Source: Desulfovibrio inopinatus DSM 10711 (lineage in GTDB: Bacteria > Desulfobacterota > Desulfovibrionia > Desulfovibrionales > Desulfovibrionaceae). Taken from it: 64,000 nt of DNA. Positions 59,461 to 64,000 of this stretch are shown piece by piece. Position numbers and translations under genes: made by a program. Numbering within the stretch: the stretch's first letter is position 1; every line of letters starts with the position of its first letter. The stretch spans positions 62,001 through 126,000 of the forward strand of contig NZ_AUBP01000001.1 in the NCBI RefSeq assembly GCF_000429305.1, read 5' to 3'. The notes beneath the pieces are model-generated. The model was not told the origin of the DNA, made no database searches, and was given only the letters and a program-made list of their open reading frames with translations.

Positions 59461-60699
59461 ATGATCCCTATGGTGTTGTTTGTCCCGGCGCTTATCGGTG
59501 GTGCGGGGATGGTTGTTGATGTTGGGCAGGTCTACATAGCGCAAAATCGGCTTCAAGGAGCCGTGGACGCAGCGGCCCTGGCTGGCAGCATGCAGCTCCC
59601 ATATGATCCGGATATGGAGGTGGGAAAAGTCGAGCAAGCCGCGACCAACCTGATGACCGAGAATTATCCAAGTGCGACGATTGTTGAAATTGTGCCTGGT
59701 GGCAATGTCCGTAGCGTATGCGTGAAAGCAGAGGTTGCAGTTGACCTTGACCTGATGCCGGTGCTCGGTGTTGACCAGAAAATCGTAACGGCCAGTGCTT
59801 GTGCGGGATTCAATAATCTTGAAATCGCCTTTGTCATTGATTCTACAGGGTCCATGAAGGGGACGCCCATGGACAAAACCAAACAAGCCGCCTTGGATTT
59901 GACGGATTTGGTTCTGCCAACAGGCGGATCGGCGGCTGCAAAGGTTGGTCTTGTTCCATTTCGGGGAAAAGTTCATTTGCCTGGTGGCTATGATGGGCTG
60001 CCGGAAGGTTGTCGTAATGTAGACGGCAGTCTCGATGAAGGATTTCTCGATGAATATAAGGATAAAAAATATCGGTATCCCAAGAATTCATGGTTACGCG
60101 TCGATGACGACACGTGCTCGGGAATTTCTTTAACGCATGCTCTGACCACGGAAAAGTCACAGATCACTCAGGCTATTTCCGCGTTGAGCGCCTATGGCGT
60201 TGCGTCGGGAACCGTCATCTCCGAAGGGGTGAAATGGGGACGGCATGTGTTGACTCCGGAAGCTCCTTTTACTGAAGGGTCGGAAGACGACAAGTACCGA
60301 AAGATCATGATTATCCTGACGGATGGAGACACGGAGGACGGCGAATGTGGGGGACGGTTTGCCGTGGGGTATACACCGAGTAACTACTGGACCAATGCCT
60401 ATTACGGTGCAGGCGAAACGGAATCCCATTGTGACAATGGCGGGGTGCTCAATCAGGCACTGTTGGATGAAGCGTCGTTGGCAAAAAATGAAGAAATCGA
60501 AATATTTTCCATCAGATATGGAACTTCCGATTCCGTAGATATCGACCTCATGAAGTCCATTGCCTCATCCAAGCCCGATACCGATGATCATTATTTTAAT
60601 GCCCCGAGTACATCGGATATTGATGATGTCTTCAAACACATTGGACAACAGCTCGGATTGCGCATTTTGCCAGCAGCGGAAGCGGGGTATACAGGCTAG
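59461..60699 (+). CDS. TadG-like protein with von Willebrand A domain
   Basis: 412 residues from an ATG at 59461 (GTG 59458 also possible). The preceding in-frame residues RWGRQVGSV resemble the charged N-terminus usual in TadG, so the true start may lie further upstream at a non-standard codon. The membrane segment VMIPMVLFVPALIGGAGMVV and VDVGQVYIAQNRLQGAVDAA, ALAGSMQ are TadG-type. A vWA domain follows (about 120-400) with MIDAS VIDSTGSMKGTP and ILTDGDTEDGE. It probably stands in the periplasm and aids Flp pilus or adhesin assembly. Confidence 0.85.
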   Translation: MIPMVLFVPALIGGAGMVVDVGQVYIAQNRLQGAVDAAALAGSMQLPYDPDMEVGKVEQAATNLMTENYPSATIVEIVPGGNVRSVCVKAEVAVDLDLMPVLGVDQKIVTASACAGFNNLEIAFVIDSTGSMKGTPMDKTKQAALDLTDLVLPTGGSAAAKVGLVPFRGKVHLPGGYDGLPEGCRNVDGSLDEGFLDEYKDKKYRYPKNSWLRVDDDTCSGISLTHALTTEKSQITQAISALSAYGVASGTVISEGVKWGRHVLTPEAPFTEGSEDDKYRKIMIILTDGDTEDGECGGRFAVGYTPSNYWTNAYYGAGETESHCDNGGVLNQALLDEASLAKNEEIEIFSIRYGTSDSVDIDLMKSIASSKPDTDDHYFNAPSTSDIDDVFKHIGQQLGLRILPAAEAGYTG

Positions 60700-60771
60700 C
60701 CCTGCATGGATGAGAAGTAGCAAAACACCCAAACGCTTTTGGTAAAATACGAACAATAACACGAGGGGAAC

Positions 60772-61248
60772 ATGATGCGTACGACCACAAACACAGCACA
60801 TCAGCGCGGCGCTGGCGTTGTGGAAATGGCGTTACTTTTGCCGCTTATGTTGGTCGGTGTCATGGGCGCATTGGAGATGACCAATGTGTTTCACACCTGG
60901 ATGGTCGTCCAAAAAGCCGCACAGAACGGTGCTCGGCTTGCTGTCACCGGAGCAGGAGAAGCAGACGGAGTACGATTGACATTGATCAAAAACGAGACCG
61001 AGGCCGCATTACGTACGTTACCTACCAATGCACAAACTGAAGTTCTCGTGAAAAGTTACACTGGGGGCGATCTCACTTCGCAAGCGATTGACGGGAATCC
61101 TGGGAATCCCTGTGATGCCGTTGAGGTTCGCGTCAACGTCTCCTATACCCCAATCACGCCGATTGTTGGGGATGCATTGCCTGGAGTTATTGACTTCTCT
61201 GCCTATGATCGGAGGCTTAACGAGCCATGGCGGCCATGTGGGCAGTGA
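60772..61248 (+). CDS. TadE-like protein (second copy)
   Basis: 158 residues with AGGGGAAC before the start. HQRGAGVVEMALLLPLMLVG is the classical TadE motif, followed by VMGALEMTNVFHTWMVVQKA and AQNGARLAVTG. The C-terminal half (periplasmic) contains two Cys, one in GNPCDAVEV and one in WRPCGQ. It differs clearly from the first TadE-like protein at 59001, so the two may be the TadE and TadF roles. End of the Tad-like set. Confidence 0.88.
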   Translation: MMRTTTNTAHQRGAGVVEMALLLPLMLVGVMGALEMTNVFHTWMVVQKAAQNGARLAVTGAGEADGVRLTLIKNETEAALRTLPTNAQTEVLVKSYTGGDLTSQAIDGNPGNPCDAVEVRVNVSYTPITPIVGDALPGVIDFSAYDRRLNEPWRPCGQ

Positions 61249-61294
61249 CATACTGTGGAAAACAACGGAAAGTCTATGAATTGTTGAGAAGCGG

Positions 61295-61675
61295 TTATCC
61301 CACCGGCGAGCACAGTTCAACCAAATAACCATTCAGATCATGGATGTATGCCGTTGTTTGGCCCCATGGTTCGTGGCGAACGTCTTGAACAAGCGTTGCT
61401 CCGGCCTTCAAGGCCTGAGCAAGGGCTCCGGCGACATCGTCAGTCTCAAATGCGATTTCAAACGTCGGTGCATTGGGAGTCGGTGCCTTTGGATTTTTAC
61501 CAAGTTGCTGCATCAAGCTGGTCGATGAAAAGGCAAGGCGCGTTGTTCCAGTTTCAAGCTCCCCATATTGGCCGCTTTCATGGAGAAAGCTTTTTTCCAG
61601 GCCAAAAGCATTGGTGTAAAATTCAAGTGTTGCCGCGACATCATCAACATAGAAAATAGTGTATTTGAAGATCAT
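61295..61675 (-). CDS. VOC family (glyoxalase/bleomycin-resistance fold) protein
   Basis: 126 residues from an ATG at 61675 with AGGAAG close upstream. Two beta-alpha-beta-beta-beta units: IFKYTIFYVDDVAATLEFYT, NAFGLEKSFLHESGQYGELE and TFEIAFETDDVAGALAQALK, AGATLVQDVRHEPWGQTTAY, IHDLNGYLVELC. The DLNGYLVEL end block is typical. Members bind a metal and act on varied substrates (glyoxalase, dioxygenase, resistance proteins); no specific function can be given. Convergent with the Tad-like genes. Confidence 0.88.
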   Translation of the reverse strand: MIFKYTIFYVDDVAATLEFYTNAFGLEKSFLHESGQYGELETGTTRLAFSSTSLMQQLGKNPKAPTPNAPTFEIAFETDDVAGALAQALKAGATLVQDVRHEPWGQTTAYIHDLNGYLVELCSPVG

Positions 61676-61782
61676 AGGCTTCCTGTGTTTGCGCGAAGTC
61701 ATACATCTCGCGAAGTGTCTAGAAAACGTCTTTTGATGCCACTCCATTCCTCAACGATGCGCCTGGCAATACAGAAACGCGT

Positions 61783-63219
61783 TTATGCTGATTGCATCTC
61801 CGTTGCTAGTTTTCCTAATGTTGCAATGCCGTCAGCCATGGCATCGGACCACGGGTAGCCGAAACTCAGCCGAATGAAGTTATTATATTGATCATGTGTC
61901 GAAAACACCACCCCTGGAGCCACGCCGATATTATATTCGGCTGCCTTGCGAAAGAATTCAATGGAATCAATGGATTGATCAAGCTCTACCCAGAGGACAA
62001 CGCCACCCTGCGGACGCGTGAGTTTCGTGTTTTTAGGGAAATAGCGATAGATGTGCTCCGACATCGTGGTCATTTGTTTGGAGAGAGCCGCACGGAGTCG
62101 GCGTAAATGGCGCACATGTTGTCCGGAATGGAGATATCCAGCGACAGCGAGTTGTGATGGGCTGGCCGAAGAGACATTGATGGTTGCCTTGAGTTCGAGA
62201 CATTTGGAATACCGTTTTCCTGGAATGATCCAGCCAATACGGTAACCGGGGCAGATACTTTTGGAGAACGATGAGCAAGACAGGACGTTGCCGGTTTCAT
62301 CAAAACTTTTGAAAGAGCGTGGCCGGTCGTCGGTGAAATGGAGATCTCCATAGATTTCGTCTTCAAGCAACGGGACACCGCGTTCAGCCATGATGCGAAC
62401 AACGGCGCTTTTGGCGTCATCCGGGGTGAGACCGCCATCGGGGTTGTTGTAATTTGGTGTGAAAATGGCAGCTGTTATGTCGAATTTGGTGAGTGCTTTT
62501 TCTACATCCGAAGGACAGACACCGCATGTTGGACAGGACGGTATTTCAATGGCCCGTAAACCAAGATGCTCCAGGAGTTGAAGAAAGCAATAATAGGTTG
62601 GGGATTGAATCAGGACATTGTCGCCGGGTCTGGTTACAGCGCGTAATCCGATATTGAGCGCTTCCAGTGCGCCGGATGTAATAATGATGTCATCGGGGGT
62701 ACACGCTGTTCCTGAATCCATGATATGACGGGCTACGGCAGAACGCAGTTCGGGCCAGCCTTGAATTGGTGCATAGGATGTCGCTTGGATAGGGTTTTCT
62801 CGCAGGATTTTCCCCATAATGCGTGTCATCTGGTGGATGGGCAGAAGTTCGTCGTTGGCGTTGGCCACGCCCAGAGGCAGATTGTCTGTTCGGCCAACTT
62901 CGCGCAGAACCATGCGGATCATTTCCCCTCGCGTCACTGGGGTGGGCGGGGTTGGGGGAGCGTGCTGTTTTATGCACGGGGCCAAGCTGGGGCGTTCTGG
63001 CGAAACAAAATATCCTGATTTCGGCTTGGCCTGAATAATGCCCTGCTCTTCAAGCAGTACATAGGCTTGGTTGACTGTCGACAAACTCACCCGCATAGCC
63101 GCGCTCATACGTCGCAACGACGGAATTTTGTCCCCTGGGCTGAGCGTTCCCGCTTCGATCATATCCAGAACTTTTTGTTGAACGGCCATATATCGAAATG
63201 GTTCGTTGTGCCCTGCCAT
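61783..63219 (-). CDS. MocR-type transcriptional regulator (GntR helix-turn-helix + aminotransferase domain)
   Basis: 478 residues with GGAGCAGAT before the start. N-terminal GntR winged helix (about 1-75): GTLSPGDKIPSLRRMSAAMR, VSLSTVNQAYVLLEEQGIIQ, AKPKSGYFVS. A linker leads to a PLP-binding aminotransferase-like domain: ITSGALEALNIGLRAVTRPG, PNYNNPDGG, LEDEIYGDLHF and the Schiff-base Lys in SCSSFSKSICPGYRIGW. MocR proteins are regulators that sense amino acids or PLP derivatives. The divergent DUF2917 gene with repeats between them is the likely target. Confidence 0.92.
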   Translation of the reverse strand: MAGHNEPFRYMAVQQKVLDMIEAGTLSPGDKIPSLRRMSAAMRVSLSTVNQAYVLLEEQGIIQAKPKSGYFVSPERPSLAPCIKQHAPPTPPTPVTRGEMIRMVLREVGRTDNLPLGVANANDELLPIHQMTRIMGKILRENPIQATSYAPIQGWPELRSAVARHIMDSGTACTPDDIIITSGALEALNIGLRAVTRPGDNVLIQSPTYYCFLQLLEHLGLRAIEIPSCPTCGVCPSDVEKALTKFDITAAIFTPNYNNPDGGLTPDDAKSAVVRIMAERGVPLLEDEIYGDLHFTDDRPRSFKSFDETGNVLSCSSFSKSICPGYRIGWIIPGKRYSKCLELKATINVSSASPSQLAVAGYLHSGQHVRHLRRLRAALSKQMTTMSEHIYRYFPKNTKLTRPQGGVVLWVELDQSIDSIEFFRKAAEYNIGVAPGVVFSTHDQYNNFIRLSFGYPWSDAMADGIATLGKLATEMQSA

Positions 63220-63248
63220 ATCTGCTCCAAACTGTTATGCTTTAATTT

Positions 63249-63277
63249 GTTACTATCTGTAACTGTTCTGGTAACAG
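63249..63277. promoter_or_regulatory. GTTAC/GTAAC repeats between MocR gene and DUF2917 gene
   Basis: GTTAC (63249-63253), GTAAC (63259-63263) and GTAACAG (63271-63277): an inverted pair followed by a direct copy. Spaced half-sites in a divergent intergenic region are typical operators of MocR/GntR regulators. Confidence 0.55.
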
Positions 63278-63353
63278 TTTTTTTGATTGAAGGGAACAAA
63301 GGAGAAAGCTTCACGAAGAAATTGCAAATCACAACATACATTGAGAGGTGAAT

Positions 63354-63713
63354 ATGTTTGCGCAGGACAATGCCATTAATGGCGCGCAACGTGGTAACAA
63401 GGTGGGATTTTGGGATTTATTGGTCGAGAAATGGCAGGATGGTGATGGACTGATCGGTCGTCTGCGTTCCGGTCTGCGGTTTTCCACCAAGGGACGGTTT
63501 GTTGTGAACGTCTCGCCCGAAACCCCTCTGGTCATTCGCTCTGCCAACAAAGTGCAGATTCGTTCATTATGCGGACGAGCCTGGGTGACACGGAGGGGCG
63601 ACTGCCTTGATTATGAAGTCGCCCCTGGAAAGGTGATAGAACTCGATTCGTCGAAAAGTCTTGTGGTGAATGCCGTGGCCGGTTCTGCCAGGATGGTTGT
63701 GACGCTTTCCTAG
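63354..63713 (+). CDS. DUF2917 family protein
   Basis: 119 residues from an ATG at 63354 behind GAGAGGTGAAT. The family core is VIRSANKVQIRSLCGRAWVT, RRGDCLDYEVAPGKVIELDS and LVVNAVAGSARMVVTL; the G-R-A-W-V-T-R-x-G-D block is diagnostic. It looks like a small cupin-like beta-barrel of unknown function; the N-terminal 40 residues are charged and may be flexible. Divergent from the MocR regulator, which probably controls it. Confidence 0.85.
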   Translation: MFAQDNAINGAQRGNKVGFWDLLVEKWQDGDGLIGRLRSGLRFSTKGRFVVNVSPETPLVIRSANKVQIRSLCGRAWVTRRGDCLDYEVAPGKVIELDSSKSLVVNAVAGSARMVVTLS

Positions 63714-63883
63714 CTTCTGTAAGTCGTTGGTGTCTGGGAAGGGATGGGTGTTCTGGCATGAAAGGAACCAGGAGCTGCTTTGCCATGGTCTTTGGTGATG
63801 CAAGCTTTCAGGAAGGATGAGGCGAATTCCTGTAAGCGGGCTTTGGCATTGACGCTGGAACCAATACTTGTACGGGTGCGCAT
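63710..63883 (-). CDS. Possible 57-residue protein
   Basis: An ATG at 63883 with an excellent ribosome binding site (AAAAGGAGAATTCCC) opens a 57-codon frame: MRTRTSIGSSVNAKARLQEF, then ASSFLKACITKDHGKAAPGS and a Pro/Thr-rich end. Its stop codon overlaps the DUF2917 stop region (convergent). The start lies inside the tail of the HD-GYP frame, so both cannot be fully trusted; the ribosome binding site is the main support. No family recognised. Confidence 0.4.
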   Translation of the reverse strand: MRTRTSIGSSVNAKARLQEFASSFLKACITKDHGKAAPGSFHARTPIPSQTPTTYRS

Positions 63884-64000
63884 GGGAATTCTCCTTTTGA
63901 GGTTGGAGGGGTATCACAACGAGGGCAAACCAGGTGCGTGAGTTGGCGTACATCTGTCTGGACGGCCAAAAACGCGTCTACAACCTGCGGGTCATACAAT
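63808..64000 (-). CDS. C-terminus of an HD-GYP domain protein, cut by the right window edge
   Basis: The last 63 residues of a minus-strand gene that enters from the right. LYDPQVVDAFLAVQTDVRQL is the characteristic final helix of HD-GYP c-di-GMP phosphodiesterases (usually LYDPEVVEAF). It is followed by an unusual tail with CPRC (LVCPRCDTPPTSKGE) and a Pro-rich end. The catalytic part lies outside the window. The tail overlaps a short gene candidate with a strong ribosome binding site. Confidence 0.7.
   Translation of the reverse strand, partial: LYDPQVVDAFLAVQTDVRQLTHLVCPRCDTPPTSKGEFPCAPVQVLVPASMPKPAYRNSPHPS

Noticed and set aside
1-64000. tRNA, rRNA, CRISPR arrays, prophage or integrative element borders
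   Set aside because: No cloverleaf-like sequence, rRNA segment, regularly spaced repeat, integrase or phage structural gene was recognised; only the RAYT unit and the IS481 fragment suggest mobility.

Overview
The window reads like a chromosome segment of a Desulfovibrio-like sulfate reducer (Desulfobacterota, Desulfovibrionales). This assignment is an inference. It rests on a soluble, Tat-exported two-subunit periplasmic [NiFe] hydrogenase, a C_GCAxxG_C_C family protein, a DUF3124 protein, PLP aminotransferases of the LysN/MocR type and an unusually dense set of two-component and sigma-54 regulators. I saw no rRNA, tRNA or CRISPR array. Coding density is high, and most genes sit in short operons with ATGA or TGATG overlaps.

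Layout. 1-3721: minus-strand sensor operon (an EvgS/BvgS-like kinase with two periplasmic binding domains, then two receiver proteins, the last cut by the left edge). 4346-6170: sfsA and an FRG-domain protein. 6407-10464: aspartate-type aminotransferase, pgi and a membrane histidine kinase. 10489-11740: a RAYT transposase unit bounded by 21-bp inverted ends. 11809-12903: a lone exported Cache-domain protein with a perfect 19-bp hairpin behind it. 13019-15820: unresolved small frames, then Spy-like protein / anti-sigma-like protein / ECF sigma, and a lipoprotein. 16022-20489: GAF sigma-54 activator, MATE exporter, sugar porter. 21110-23779: hynAB hydrogenase. 23938-24087: the tail of a decayed IS481 transposase. 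24201-28164 and on to 29115: AI-2E exporter, FAH-family protein, RNase J, PlsC and a small acidic protein. 29293-31553: LysN-like aminotransferase and an unrecognised protein. 31759-35876: binding protein plus hybrid kinase. 35892-36743: PstS-like protein. 36923-40395: metal ABC importer with an extra membrane-anchored protein and a permease carrying a C-terminal winged-helix-like domain. 40604-48182: lone receiver, glycosyltransferases with two small membrane proteins, metallophosphoesterase, PAS-GAF kinase. 48339-50212: periplasmic peroxiredoxin and thioredoxin-like proteins with the repair glycosylase Tag.

50512-57590 is the most notable block. A receiver, a CheC-type phosphatase, a short CheA (no visible P2), a PAS-GGDEF cyclase, an HDOD protein, an NtrC-type regulator and DUF3124 follow one another on the plus strand behind a near-consensus sigma-70 promoter. 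No CheW, MCP, CheR or CheB accompanies them. The layout suggests a complete non-motility signalling chain from kinase through c-di-GMP to sigma-54 transcription. It is followed by marR and a C_GCAxxG_C_C gene with a palindromic operator, a TadE-TadG-TadE set, a VOC protein, a MocR regulator divergent from a DUF2917 gene, and the C-terminus of an HD-GYP protein at the right edge.

No search could be run. Family names come from motifs read in the sequence, and starts were chosen from visible ribosome binding sites.
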